Positions 44,901 to 54,106 of a stretch of DNA of 64,000 nucleotides are shown in pieces (within the stretch, counting starts at the first letter, position 1; each line of letters begins with the position of its first letter). Position numbers and translations under genes: made by a program. Origin of the DNA: Trinickia dinghuensis (GTDB lineage Bacteria; Pseudomonadota; Gammaproteobacteria; Burkholderiales; Burkholderiaceae); the NCBI RefSeq assembly GCF_003367175.1, contig NZ_QRGA01000010.1:304672-368671 (forward strand), written 5' to 3'. The notes under the pieces were generated by a model. The model saw only the letters and a program-made list of their open reading frames with translations. It was not told the DNA's origin and searched no databases.

Positions 44901-45608
44901 ATGTTGCGGAAAACGATGATGCGGCTCGCGTGCGTGCCGCTGGCGGCGGCGCTGGCCGCATGCGGTTCGGCGCCGGTCGCGCCCGGGTACTACCGAGTCG
45001 AGCGCGGCGATACGGTCACGAAGATCGCGCGCGCTCATCATGAGTCGGTTCCAAGCATCGTCCGCTGGAACAACCTGACCAATCCCAACTCGATCGAAGT
45101 CGGCCAAGTGCTGCGCGTCGTCCCGCCCGGGACGAACGCGGCGGCGGGCGCGCCGATCCGAACGAACCCGGGTACGGCCACGGCATCCGCCGGCGGCACG
45201 GCTCCGGTGCTCGCGGCGCCCGAAGCGACGGCGCCCGCCAACGGCATCTCGCTCATTTGGCCGACTGCCGGCAAGGTCATCCACGGGTTCGACGGCGTCA
45301 ACTACAAGGGCATCGACATCGCCAATGCGGCGGGTACGCCGATCGTCGCGGCCGCGGCGGGCACCGTCGTCTACGCGGGCAACGGCTTGCGCGGCTACGG
45401 CAACCTCTTGATCGTCAAGCACGACGCCGATTTCCTCACGGCCTACGCGCACAATCGAACGATGCTCGTGAAAGAGGGCGAACACGTGGCGCAAGGCCAG
45501 AAGATCGCGGAGATGGGCGACACCGACAACGATCGCGTCGCCCTGCACTTCGAGTTGCGCTACGGCGGAAAGTCGATCGACCCGTCGCGTTATCTGCCGT
45601 CGCGGTAA
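44901..45608 (+). CDS. NlpD-like LysM/LytM lipoprotein, cell-division amidase activator
   Basis: 235 aa. The lipobox is LAAC after a short signal. A LysM domain (YYRVERGDTVTKIARAHHES, NSIEVGQVLRV) is followed by a flexible A/G/T/P linker and a LytM (M23) domain. The first zinc site reads NYKGIDIAN instead of HxxxD, as in E. coli NlpD (NKGIDIAG), so the domain is catalytically degenerate and should activate an AmiC-type amidase rather than cleave. A short paralogue of NlpD is the safest call; the usual nlpD-rpoS neighbourhood is absent, so it may be a second family member. Confidence 0.85.
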   Translation: MLRKTMMRLACVPLAAALAACGSAPVAPGYYRVERGDTVTKIARAHHESVPSIVRWNNLTNPNSIEVGQVLRVVPPGTNAAAGAPIRTNPGTATASAGGTAPVLAAPEATAPANGISLIWPTAGKVIHGFDGVNYKGIDIANAAGTPIVAAAAGTVVYAGNGLRGYGNLLIVKHDADFLTAYAHNRTMLVKEGEHVAQGQKIAEMGDTDNDRVALHFELRYGGKSIDPSRYLPSR

Positions 45609-45648
45609 AGTTCAGGCAAGGGGCCGCGGCACGCGGCCGGGCGTCTCG

Positions 45649-45677
45649 CAAAAAAAGAGGCCCGGACGAGCCGGGCC
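45649..45677 (-). terminator. Hairpin with minus-strand T-tract
   Basis: GGCCCGG pairs with CCGGGCC; on the minus strand it is followed by seven T. No leftward gene precedes it, so its role may be blocking antisense transcription into the NlpD-like gene; on the plus strand it could act as a weak terminator. The following 375 bases to 46052 show no gene, only the leader and GGAG ribosome site of the acyl-CoA synthetase. Confidence 0.5.
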
Positions 45678-46052
45678 AACGGGGGTTCGGCGCAGTGAGG
45701 CAAAGGACCGGTTCGCCATGCGCCGATTACAAATTTAACGATTCTGCAATACATCCACAATCGATTTATTGAAGGAAAAGCGGTAATTGGCACATAGTGC
45801 CGAGATAATGTCATAGAAATACGTCGAAACTGGAGACATTGCCATGAGATCGTCGGATGAAACCCGCGACACCCCGCCGGAAGCGCCAGGCCATGGGGCT
45901 CGCTCACGGTGTCCGCAAATGCCGATTGCAACGCGGTTAATCGCCATTCAACTGACTTAATCGGCCACATTGCAATTGCTCTGCCTATTTGGCGATTTTA
46001 TCGATGAATTAATCGAGCCGACCGAAGATAAGAGGATTGAAGGAGACGCGGC

Positions 46053-47681
46053 ATGCTAACTCGAACCAACAGCTACGAAACGCTCGTCGCAGGCTTTGCG
46101 TGGCCGATCCCCGAGCGCTACAACATCGGCGTCGACGCCTGCGACAAGTGGGCCGACGGCAGCAACCGCCTCGCGCTCGTCTACGAGCAGCGCGACGGCA
46201 CGGTGACGCACTACAGCTTCGACGAACTGAAGGCGCTGTCCAATCAGCTCGCACACAGCTTCGCGCGGCACGGCGTGGCGCGCGGCGAGCGGGTCGGCAT
46301 CTTCCTGCCGCAAGCGCCCGAGACCGCGCTCGCCCATCTGGCCGCCTACAAGCTCGGCGCGATCGCCGTGCCCCTGTTCGCGCTGTTCGGCGTCGAGGCC
46401 TTGCAATATCGGCTTTCCAACAGCGGTGCCGTCGCGCTCGTTACCGACATGGCGGGCTTGCGCAAGATCGAGCAGATTCGCGATTCGCTGCCCGAATTGA
46501 AGACGGTCTATTGCATCGACGGCGACGAACAAGCCTTGCAGGCGGCCGGCGCGCTGCCGTTCTGGTCGTCGCTCGAACACGAGGTCCGCGTGCTCGAGCC
46601 GGTCGATACCAGCGCCGACGATCCGGCGGTCATCATCTATACCTCGGGCACCACCGGCAAGCCGAAAGGCGCGTTGCACGCCCATCGCGTGCTGCTCGGA
46701 CATCTGCCCGGCGTCGAGATGCCGCAGGCGTTCTTCCCCGACGAGGCGCGCCTCATGTGGACCCCGGCCGATTGGGCTTGGATCGGCGGCCTGCTCGACG
46801 TGCTGCTGCCGTCCTGGCACCACGGCATACCCGTGCTTGCCCGCCGGTTCGAGAAGTTCGACGCCGAGAGCGCGTTCGAATTGATGGCGCGGCACCAAGT
46901 CACGCATGCGTTCCTGCCACCTACCGCGCTGAAGATGCTGCGCACCGTCGAGCGCCCGCGCGAGCGCCACGCGCTGTCGCTCGTCGCCGTGTCGAGCGGC
47001 GGCGAATCGCTCGGCGAGGAACTGATCGAATGGGGCCGCGCGGCACTCGGCGTCACGCTCAACGAGTTCTATGGCCAGACGGAATGCAACGTCGTCGTAA
47101 GTTCGTGCAGCGCTTTGTTCGAGCCGCGCATCGGATCGATCGGCAAGGCCGTGCCGGGGCATCGCGTCGAGATCGTCGACGACACCGGCCGGGTGCTGCC
47201 TGCCGGCACGGAAGGCAACATCGGCATCCGCTCGCCCGATCCGGTCATGTTCCTCGGTTATTGGCGCAACCCCGAGGCCACGCGCGAGAAATTCGCGGGC
47301 GACTACCTCGTGACGGGCGATGTCGGTGTGATGGATGAGGAAGGCTTCATCCGCTTCGTCGGGCGCAACGACGACGTCATCACGAGCGCCGGCTACCGCA
47401 TCGGCCCGGGCCCGATCGAGGATTGCCTGCTCGGCCATCCGGCGGTGCGCATGGCCGCCGTCGTCGGCGTGCCCGATGCGACGCGCACCGAGATCGTCAA
47501 AGCGTTCATCGTGCTGAACACGGGCTTCGCGCCCAGCGACGCGCTGGTGCGCGAGATTCAAGAGCACGTGCGCACGCGCTTGGCCGCGCACGAGTATCCG
47601 CGCGCGGTGGCCTTCGTCGAAAGCTTGCCGATGACGGCCACGGGGAAGATCGTGCGCCGCGATCTGCGCTCGCTCGGCTGA
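46053..47681 (+). CDS. AMP-dependent acyl-CoA synthetase, acetyl-/medium-chain type
   Basis: 542 aa adenylate-forming enzyme. The ATP-binding loop is IIYTSGTTGKPKG, the adenine motif FYGQTECN, and the hinge region GRNDDVITSAGYRIGP; the catalytic lysine is in MTATGKIVRR near the C-terminus. The two-step reaction activates a carboxylic acid to acyl-AMP and then acyl-CoA. ACS-like features (WTPADWAWIGG, TGDVGVMDEEGF) match the acetyl/propionyl/medium-chain branch. It is monocistronic, with GAAGGAG upstream. Confidence 0.9.
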   Translation: MLTRTNSYETLVAGFAWPIPERYNIGVDACDKWADGSNRLALVYEQRDGTVTHYSFDELKALSNQLAHSFARHGVARGERVGIFLPQAPETALAHLAAYKLGAIAVPLFALFGVEALQYRLSNSGAVALVTDMAGLRKIEQIRDSLPELKTVYCIDGDEQALQAAGALPFWSSLEHEVRVLEPVDTSADDPAVIIYTSGTTGKPKGALHAHRVLLGHLPGVEMPQAFFPDEARLMWTPADWAWIGGLLDVLLPSWHHGIPVLARRFEKFDAESAFELMARHQVTHAFLPPTALKMLRTVERPRERHALSLVAVSSGGESLGEELIEWGRAALGVTLNEFYGQTECNVVVSSCSALFEPRIGSIGKAVPGHRVEIVDDTGRVLPAGTEGNIGIRSPDPVMFLGYWRNPEATREKFAGDYLVTGDVGVMDEEGFIRFVGRNDDVITSAGYRIGPGPIEDCLLGHPAVRMAAVVGVPDATRTEIVKAFIVLNTGFAPSDALVREIQEHVRTRLAAHEYPRAVAFVESLPMTATGKIVRRDLRSLG

Positions 47682-47716
47682 GCTTCGGAAGCCCAGCGCC
47701 GAGCGCCGAGTGTCTC

Positions 47717-47750
47717 GCGCCGCGCGGCCGGAACCCCGGCGGCGCGGCGC
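47717..47750. terminator. Strong GC-rich hairpin between convergent genes
   Basis: A 15-bp stem with one mismatch (GCGCCGCGCGGCCGG with CCGGCGGCGCGGCGC) and an AACC loop lies between the acyl-CoA synthetase stop and the convergent cytochrome b561 stop. There is no T-run. It is probably a shared transcription-end structure. Confidence 0.5.
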
Positions 47751-47757
47751 GGTGGGG

Positions 47758-48288
47758 CTACGCCATCCGGCGCAGCAGACGGTCGCGCAACACGAGCTGG
47801 TGATAGAGCGCCGCGATCACGTGCAGGCCGATCAGCCCCAACATGCCCCAAGCGAGCAGACGATGGACACCGCCGAGCTGATGGCCGAGCGCCGAGCCCG
47901 TCGCCGCGAGCGACGGTAGATTCACGCCGAACAGCGTGACCTGCCAGCCGCGCGACGAGGCGTTGACCCACCCCAGCACCGGCTGCACGATCAGCAGCAG
48001 ATAAAGCAGGCCGTGCGTGAGATGCGCCACACCGCGCAGCAACGTGCTTCCTTCGACGGGAGCGGGCTCCTTGCGCACGATGCGCCAGAGCAGGCGCACG
48101 ATCATGATCGCGATGATGAACGCGCCGAGATCGAGGTGAACGACGATGAGCCCGACGGGCTTCGTCCCGCGGTGAATGCCCGGCATCGTCCAGGCCACGA
48201 TGTACTGGGCGATCAGCAGCAGTACGATGAGCCAATGGAGCAAGCGGGCAAACGGATCGTATTTCTGAGCGGCGCCGAAGCCGGACAT
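47758..48288 (-). CDS. Cytochrome b561 family protein
   Basis: 176 aa inner-membrane di-haem b protein. Four hydrophobic segments carry histidines for haem ligation: FARLLHWLIVLL, GLIVVHLDLGAF, LTHGLLYLLLIVQPVLGW and GGVHRLLAWGMLGLIGLHVIAALYHQ. It is likely to move electrons from quinol to superoxide or a periplasmic partner. The ATG at 48288 has GAGGTGG 5 bases upstream; an upstream GTG is less likely. CCTCTAGAGG at 48294-48303 is a palindrome over the ribosome-binding region. Confidence 0.9.
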   Translation of the reverse strand: MSGFGAAQKYDPFARLLHWLIVLLLIAQYIVAWTMPGIHRGTKPVGLIVVHLDLGAFIIAIMIVRLLWRIVRKEPAPVEGSTLLRGVAHLTHGLLYLLLIVQPVLGWVNASSRGWQVTLFGVNLPSLAATGSALGHQLGGVHRLLAWGMLGLIGLHVIAALYHQLVLRDRLLRRMA

Positions 48289-48357
48289 AACCACCTCTAG
48301 AGGAGAAGAAGAGATGGATTATAGTGACGACCCTCACGAACGAACGCAGTCATCGAC

Positions 48358-48687
48358 ATGACCTCCCCTGAGCGCCCCGGCGACACCGCGGGCCACAGCC
48401 CGCTCTACCTGAAGCTGCTAGCCGAGACGGCGAAGATCGCCTGGCCCGAACTCGAACGCTTTTTCGCACGCGGCATGCTGCTGCGCGTCGCGCGCGATCT
48501 CGATCTGGTAACGGTGGCCGCCGCCATCGCCGAGGACGACCGCGATCAAGTCGCGCAATGGCTCTCCTCCGGGCTCGTCGAGCGCATGCAAGCGGAAACG
48601 GCCGCCGATTTCGCGGCGCGCGATCCGGAACTCTGGGCCGTCGTCGTCTCGCCGTGGGTTTGTGTACAAGAGCGCGGCGTGTCCTAG
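48358..48687 (+). CDS. DUF2288 family protein
   Basis: 109 aa. It matches the DUF2288 pattern: KLLAETAKIAWPELERFFARG, LDLVTVAAAIAEDDRDQVAQWL, and DPELWAVVVSPWVCVQE. The family is short, cytoplasmic and uncharacterised, frequent in proteobacteria. It is divergent from the cytochrome b561 gene (70 bases apart) and 41 bases before a small membrane-protein gene. Confidence 0.85.
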   Translation: MTSPERPGDTAGHSPLYLKLLAETAKIAWPELERFFARGMLLRVARDLDLVTVAAAIAEDDRDQVAQWLSSGLVERMQAETAADFAARDPELWAVVVSPWVCVQERGVS

Positions 48688-48728
48688 TATGTATTAGCGC
48701 GACCCTAAATCGCGGAAAGGAGGCTGCC

Positions 48729-48902
48729 ATGGACGCTGAATCGATCGCCGGCCTGGTCGGGCTGTGCGTCGGCCTGCTCGTGCTGCTGGCACTGACGATT
48801 TTCGAATCCCGGTCCTACAAGCGCGAGCACAACGGCGAAGGCATGATTCACCACTGGCTGGCCGAGCATCACATGCTTAGCTGGCACCGTACGAAGCACT
48901 GA
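48729..48902 (+). CDS. Small membrane protein, 57 aa
   Basis: One hydrophobic helix (IAGLVGLCVGLLVLLALTIF) followed by a basic, histidine-rich tail (HHWLAEHHMLSWHRTKH). GGAGG lies 7 bases before the ATG. No family is recognised. The His-rich cytoplasmic tail could bind metal or haem; this is only suggestive. It is likely co-transcribed with the DUF2288 gene. Confidence 0.7.
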   Translation: MDAESIAGLVGLCVGLLVLLALTIFESRSYKREHNGEGMIHHWLAEHHMLSWHRTKH

Positions 48903-48937
48903 CGCGCCGCGCGCTTCGGCTTCGAGGCTTCAGACGA

Positions 48938-48956
48938 GCCGGCGCGGTGCGCCGGC
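48938..48956. terminator. Hairpin between convergent genes
   Basis: GCCGGCGC and GCGCCGGC (8 bp) around GGT lie between the small membrane-protein stop and the convergent LysR stop. There is no T-run. Confidence 0.45.
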
Positions 48957-48989
48957 GGGTACCGTGCGACAGCGTTCGCGCGGCGGTGG

Positions 48990-49928
48990 CTATGCGTGCG
49001 CGAATTTGCGCATGGCGGCCTGCTCGGCAGCGAGCGTCGCCGGCAATTCGTCATGCAAGAAATCGACCCACGTGCGGATCTTCGCATCGAGGTATTGCCG
49101 CGACGGATAGAGCGCGTAGATGTTCAGTTGCATGGCCGTGTACTCAGGCAATATCCAGACCAATTCGCCGCTCTCGAGCCCGCGCATCGCCGCGTAGGTC
49201 GGCAAGACCGCGATGCCCATCCCCTCGCGAACGGCAACGGACATCGAGTCGGCGCCGTTCACTTGAAACGACGGCGCCGAAACGGTAAAGGTTTCCATGC
49301 CGTTCGGGCCGTCGAAATTCCATTTGTCGAAAACCGAGGCCGGCGTAACGATACGCAGGCATGAGTGATTGGCGAGATCCGCCGGCGTGCTCGGCACGCC
49401 GCGGCGCTCGAGATAGGCAGGCGAGGCGCAGGCGATGCTGAAGACGGTGCCGAGCCGCTGCGAGATCAAGCCGGAATCGGGAAGATCGTAGCCCACCACG
49501 ACCGAGACGTCGAAGCCTTCGTCCAGCAGATCCGGCGTTCGCTGAGCGAGCGTCAGGTCGACGGAAACGTCGGGGTAGCGCCGCTGGTAGCGGCCGACGA
49601 CGGGCACGATATAGTGCATGCCGAAGCTGGCCATCGCATGCAGACGAAGTTTGCCCGAGGGCCGCGCGTGCGCGTCGCTCGCCTCTGCCTCGGCTTCCTC
49701 GACATATGAGAGGATCTGCTGGCAGCGTTGCAAGTATCGCTCGCCTGCTTCGGTCAGCGCGATTCGCCGCGTCGTCCTGTTCAGCAGGCGCGTGTGCAAG
49801 TGTGCTTCCAGATCGGAAACGGCGCGCGAAGCGTACGCGGTGGTCGTGTTCAGATGCTGCGCAGCTGCAGTGAAGCTGCCCGACTCGACGACGCGCACGA
49901 AAACGCGCATGTTTTGAAGCGTATCCAT
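48990..49928 (-). CDS. LysR-family regulator divergent from the aromatic-acid efflux operon
   Basis: 312 aa. MDTLQNMRVFVRVVESGSFT, HLNTTTAYASRAVSDLEAHL and RLLNRTTRRIALTEAGERYL define the LysR DNA-binding domain of the CrgA/AaeR-like subgroup. The ATG at 49928 begins the domain. It is divergent from a four-gene efflux operon; the 159-base gap holds a short palindrome (ATCTCAGAT, 49985-49993) that could be part of its binding site. Control of the operon by an aromatic acid is inferred. Confidence 0.9.
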   Translation of the reverse strand: MDTLQNMRVFVRVVESGSFTAAAQHLNTTTAYASRAVSDLEAHLHTRLLNRTTRRIALTEAGERYLQRCQQILSYVEEAEAEASDAHARPSGKLRLHAMASFGMHYIVPVVGRYQRRYPDVSVDLTLAQRTPDLLDEGFDVSVVVGYDLPDSGLISQRLGTVFSIACASPAYLERRGVPSTPADLANHSCLRIVTPASVFDKWNFDGPNGMETFTVSAPSFQVNGADSMSVAVREGMGIAVLPTYAAMRGLESGELVWILPEYTAMQLNIYALYPSRQYLDAKIRTWVDFLHDELPATLAAEQAAMRKFAHA

Positions 49929-50087
49929 ACCCACCCCTTCGTATCTCTGCGTCGCGATTGTTACACGTTCCGCAACACCGATTATCTCAGATATGGTAAT
50001 AATGCATTGCATCCTTACGGCTTATTCGACAATCCGCTGAAAAATATAATTGTCAGCGTTCAATAGCATCGCAAAAGGGAGAGAATC

Positions 50088-51683
50088 GTGCGATTGCCGC
50101 TCGGCAAAGTGTGTGTCGCATCCGCATTTCTTGCGCTGTCGATAACAATGGCAGGATGTGCAAGCACGGGCGGCATCGCGCCGCGGCAAACGGCCGCCGA
50201 TCCGTCCTCGCTCGACGTCGGCGCCGCGGTGCGCGCGGCCGACCGCAGCGCGCGCTGGCCCGACGCCGACTGGTGGAACGTCTACGGCGACGCTCAACTC
50301 GATTCGCTCGTCACAGAAGCCATCGCCGGCAATCCCACACTCGCGGCCGCCGACGCCCGGGTGCGCGAGGCGCAGTCGCTCGCGGGTGTCGCCGCCGCGG
50401 AACTCGCGCCGCACGTCGAGGGCAATCTATCGATCACGCGCCAGCACTGGGCCGACAACCCGCTCTTCTACGGCCCCGGCGAACTCGCCAATCAAAACAC
50501 CTGGAACAACACCGGCACGCTCGGATTCTCCTACCACCTAGACCTCTGGGGCGGCGACGAGCACGCGCATGAACGTGCGCTCGACGCCGCGCACGAGCGC
50601 GCGGCGAGCGAGCGGGCCGCGCAGCTCGAACTCGAAGTCAACCTGGTACGTGCCTACGTCGACTTATCCAAACAATATGCGCTGCTCGACATCGCCACCG
50701 ATACGCTGGCGCGCCAGCAACAGCTTTTGGCGTTGGCGCAACGGCGTCTGGCCGGCGGCATCGGCACTCAGCTCGAGGTAAGCCAAGCGCAAACGCCGCT
50801 GCCCGAGTACTCGCGCCAAATCGAGGCGTTGCACGAAGCGATCGACCTCGACCGCAATCAACTCGCCGCGCTCATGGGGAAAGGCCCCGGCGCGGGCGCC
50901 GAGTTGACGCGGCCGACGCTGTCGCTCGATGCCCCGGCCGCCCTGCCCTCGGCGCTGCCGGCCGAACTGATTGGACATCGCCCCGATGTCGTCGCGGCTC
51001 GGTGGTCGGTGGCGGGCGCAGCACGCGGCATCGACGTCGCGCACGCCGCGTTCTACCCCAATATCAATCTGATGGCGTCGCTGGGCGGCTTCGCGGCCGG
51101 CGGCCCGCTGTTTCAATTTCTGCATGCGGCCAACGGCGCCTGGACCGCGGGGCCCGCACTCTCGCTGCCGATCTTCGAAGGCGGAGCGCTGCGCAGCAAG
51201 CTCGGTGCGGCATCGGCGGGCTACGACGAAGCCGTCGATCATTACAACGCGACCGTTGTGACGGCACTGAAGCAGATCGCCGATCAGATCGTCCAATTGC
51301 ACTCGCTCGATGCACAGCAAGCCGATGCCGCGCGCTCGGTCGAAGTGGCCGAACACAGCTACCGGCTCGCGCAACTGGGCTTCAAGCGCGGCCTGAACGA
51401 CTACGTCAACGTGATCGTCAGCGAAACGCAGTGGCTCGCCGCGAAGCAAGGGGTTGCGCAGTTGCACGCGGCACGGCTGGCGGCTTATGCCTCGCTGATG
51501 GGCGCGCTGGGCGGCGGACTCACGGCGCCGGCCGACAGCCCCGACGCTGCCGCTATGCAGCCCTCGCAGCATGTTCCGTTCGGCGGGAAGGTTCTCAAGA
51601 GCCTTGCCCCTGGCAACGGTACGCCTGCGGATGCGCCGGCGGCGGCCCACGAGGCCGGCGACACGCACGGCGAATCGCGCTAA
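50088..51683 (+). CDS. NodT-family efflux outer-membrane lipoprotein
   Basis: 531 aa. Signal sequence with lipobox (TMAGC). OEP repeats include GNPTLAAADARVREAQSLAG, RRLAGGIGTQLEVSQAQTPL and GHRPDVVAARWSVAGAARGI and LPIFEGGALRSKL. It starts at a GTG with AGGGAGAG upstream. It is the first gene of an operon with FUSC, DUF1656 and HlyD genes, where it serves as the outer-membrane channel. AaeAB-type pumps in enterobacteria rely on a separate TolC, so this self-contained set is a Burkholderia-style variant. Confidence 0.9.
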   Translation: MRLPLGKVCVASAFLALSITMAGCASTGGIAPRQTAADPSSLDVGAAVRAADRSARWPDADWWNVYGDAQLDSLVTEAIAGNPTLAAADARVREAQSLAGVAAAELAPHVEGNLSITRQHWADNPLFYGPGELANQNTWNNTGTLGFSYHLDLWGGDEHAHERALDAAHERAASERAAQLELEVNLVRAYVDLSKQYALLDIATDTLARQQQLLALAQRRLAGGIGTQLEVSQAQTPLPEYSRQIEALHEAIDLDRNQLAALMGKGPGAGAELTRPTLSLDAPAALPSALPAELIGHRPDVVAARWSVAGAARGIDVAHAAFYPNINLMASLGGFAAGGPLFQFLHAANGAWTAGPALSLPIFEGGALRSKLGAASAGYDEAVDHYNATVVTALKQIADQIVQLHSLDAQQADAARSVEVAEHSYRLAQLGFKRGLNDYVNVIVSETQWLAAKQGVAQLHAARLAAYASLMGALGGGLTAPADSPDAAAMQPSQHVPFGGKVLKSLAPGNGTPADAPAAAHEAGDTHGESR

Positions 51684-51694
51684 GGACGGACGCC

Positions 51695-53881
51695 ATGGCC
51701 GATCCCGCCTCCCCCACGCCGCGTTCGCTGCCCGCCCTGCAAGCCGCCTTTTTGGATTGGGCGCGCACCGACGGCCTCACCTGGATCTATCTGTTCAAGG
51801 CGCTGGCCGCCGCGTTCCTCGCGCTCGGCATTGCGATGCGGCTCGACCTGCCGCAGCCGCGCACGGCGATGACGACCGTGTTCATCGTCATGCAGCCGCA
51901 AAGCGGCGCCATCCTCGCGAAGAGCTTCTACCGGATCGGCGGGACGCTCGTCGGCCTCGTGGCGACCCTGGCCTTGATCGCCGTCTTCGCGCCGCAACGC
52001 GAGCTGTTTCTCGGCGCGCTGGCGCTGTGGACCGGCATCTGCACCGCCGGTGCCGCGCGCAACCGCAATTTTCGGTCGTACGGTTTTCTGCTCGCCGGCT
52101 ACACGGCCGCGCTGATCGGCATCCCGGCCGCCCAGCATCCGGACGGCGCGTTTCTGTCGGCGCTGACCCGTGTGGCCGAAGTGTCGCTCGGCGTGTTGTG
52201 TGCTGGCTTCGTGGGGGCGCTCGTGTTTCCGCAGCAAGCGACGCTGCAAATGCGCACGACGGTGCGCGCGCGTTTCTCGGCGTTCGTCGAATACGTCGCG
52301 GCGGCGCTGTCGGGATACGTCGATCGCCCGCAGATCGAACGCCAGAACGCACGCTTTCTGGCGGAGATCGTCGGCTTCGAAGCGATGCGCAGTATCGCCG
52401 TCTTCGAAGGGCCGGAATCACGCGGCCGTAGCGGACGGCTTGCACGCTTGAACAGCGAATTCATGACTGCGTCCACGCGCTTTCATGCGCTGCATCAGTT
52501 GATGAACCGCCTGCGCGGTGCCGGGGCGACCGAGGCCGTGAACGCGCTGGAGCCGTACTTCAAGGAGCTGGCGCCGCTGCTGCACTCTCCCGGCGAGCCC
52601 GTGCTGACGGCACTCGACGCGGCCGGCTCGGCAACCAAGCTTGAAGCGTTCAAGGCCGCGCTGCCGCGCCGGGTGCGCGAGGCGCGTGCCGTGCTGGCCG
52701 CGCAGCCCGACTTCCCGCTGCTCGACTTCGACACGGCCTCCGAGCTGCTCTACCGGTTCGTCGACGACATGCACGCCTATGCGCTCACTTATGCGTCGCT
52801 CGCTGCCACGACGCACGAACGCGAACGCACGCCCGAGCGCTACGAGCCGAAGACCAATGCGGTCCTCACCGCGGTGGCCGGTATCCGCGGCGCCATCGTC
52901 ATGGCCGCGCTGAGCGTGTTTTGGGTCACGTCGGCCTGGCCGAACGGCTCCCTGCTCGTGCTCAATGCCGCCGCCGTCTGCGCACTGGCGTCGTCGTCGC
53001 CGCGCCCCACGCGCATGGCCAGTCAAATGGCAGCCGGGACGGTGCTTGCCGTGATCGTCGGGTTCATCGTCGTGTTCGGCGCTTACCCTCATATCGACGG
53101 TTTTCCCTTGCTGTGCGCGGTATTGACGCCGGCACTCGCGATCGGGATCTTCATGACGACGCGGGCGAAGCTGGCCGGATACGGCGCCGGCTACTGCATC
53201 TTCTTCTGCGTGCTCGCCGCTCCCGACAACCTCGTGCATTACGATCCGGCAGGCTATGCGAACGACGCGCTCGCGGTGGTGCTGTCGATGCTGGCCAGCG
53301 CGGTGGCCTTTGCCGTGCTGCTGCCGCCGTCGACGCCTTGGCTGCGCGGGCATTTGCTCTCCGACTTGCGGCGTCAAGTCATCTTGGCCTGCAAGGCACC
53401 GCTCGCTACCGCGCGCGGACGTTTCGAGAGCCGCGCGCGCGATCTTGCCTTTCAAGCCCACGCGCTCATGGAACAAGAACCGGCCGAACAGCGCGACGCG
53501 CTGGCTTGGTTGATCGCGGTGTTAGAGGTTGGCCATGCCGTTATCGATCTGCGGCGTGAACTGGCTGGGTTGCCGAGCGATGCGCGCTACGCACGGACGA
53601 TGCCGTGGCGACGCAGTATTGCGCAGTCGGCCAAGACACTGACGGCGCTGTTTGCGCGGCCGTCGGATGCGCGCTTCGATGCCGCCCTTGCCGCGAATCA
53701 CGATGCGATCGCGGCCGCCCAGCAGGCGCTGGCGGCGTTTGCGCCGCCGCGCGAAGACCGGCATCGCATGCAACGCATCCTGAGCTACCTGCACTTCGTG
53801 CGCACGGCGCTCATCGATCCCAATTCGCCGCTCTCGCGCTACGCGGGCGCGGCACGCCGCGATACCGCGGCGCCGGCTTGA
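51695..53881 (+). CDS. FUSC-family (AaeB-like) aromatic-acid efflux permease
   Basis: 728 aa inner-membrane protein. The N-terminal set of helices includes AMTTVFIVMQPQSGAILAKS and YRIGGTLVGLVATLALIAVF; a long cytoplasmic helical region follows (residues about 180-390); the second membrane set holds SAWPNGSLLVLNAAAVCALA. This is the two-half layout of FUSC transporters such as AaeB. The start at the ATG at 51695 is 11 bases after the outer-membrane factor stop; a long in-frame upstream extension overlaps that gene and is rejected. Confidence 0.9.
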   Translation: MADPASPTPRSLPALQAAFLDWARTDGLTWIYLFKALAAAFLALGIAMRLDLPQPRTAMTTVFIVMQPQSGAILAKSFYRIGGTLVGLVATLALIAVFAPQRELFLGALALWTGICTAGAARNRNFRSYGFLLAGYTAALIGIPAAQHPDGAFLSALTRVAEVSLGVLCAGFVGALVFPQQATLQMRTTVRARFSAFVEYVAAALSGYVDRPQIERQNARFLAEIVGFEAMRSIAVFEGPESRGRSGRLARLNSEFMTASTRFHALHQLMNRLRGAGATEAVNALEPYFKELAPLLHSPGEPVLTALDAAGSATKLEAFKAALPRRVREARAVLAAQPDFPLLDFDTASELLYRFVDDMHAYALTYASLAATTHERERTPERYEPKTNAVLTAVAGIRGAIVMAALSVFWVTSAWPNGSLLVLNAAAVCALASSSPRPTRMASQMAAGTVLAVIVGFIVVFGAYPHIDGFPLLCAVLTPALAIGIFMTTRAKLAGYGAGYCIFFCVLAAPDNLVHYDPAGYANDALAVVLSMLASAVAFAVLLPPSTPWLRGHLLSDLRRQVILACKAPLATARGRFESRARDLAFQAHALMEQEPAEQRDALAWLIAVLEVGHAVIDLRRELAGLPSDARYARTMPWRRSIAQSAKTLTALFARPSDARFDAALAANHDAIAAAQQALAAFAPPREDRHRMQRILSYLHFVRTALIDPNSPLSRYAGAARRDTAAPA

Positions 53882-53892
53882 AGGAGCTGACC

Positions 53893-54093
53893 ATGCATCG
53901 CGAGATAGCCGTTCTCGGCGCTTATATTCCTACGCTGATACCGCTTTGCATCGGCGGCGCGGCGTTGACTTGGATCGTCGATCGCTTGCTGGCACAGGTT
54001 GGGCTTTTCCGGTTCGTTTGGCACCCCGCGCTGTTTCGCGCGAGTCTGCTCGTCTGCATCTGCGGCGCGCTCGGGCTCGCGGTTTATCGATAG
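53893..54093 (+). CDS. DUF1656 small membrane protein, AaeX-like
   Basis: 66 aa with two hydrophobic segments (YIPTLIPLCIGGAALTWIVD and FRASLLVCICGALGLAVYR). It has the size and position of AaeX, always found between the FUSC permease and the HlyD adaptor. AAGGAG precedes the ATG. Its role in the pump is unknown. Confidence 0.88.
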   Translation: MHREIAVLGAYIPTLIPLCIGGAALTWIVDRLLAQVGLFRFVWHPALFRASLLVCICGALGLAVYR

Positions 54094-54106
54094 AAAGACT
54101 CCAATC

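Noticed and set aside
51002..51694. 231 in-frame codons upstream of the FUSC permease start
   Set aside because: They overlap the outer-membrane factor gene in another frame and have no membrane or transporter features; the ATG at 51695 fits the family start.
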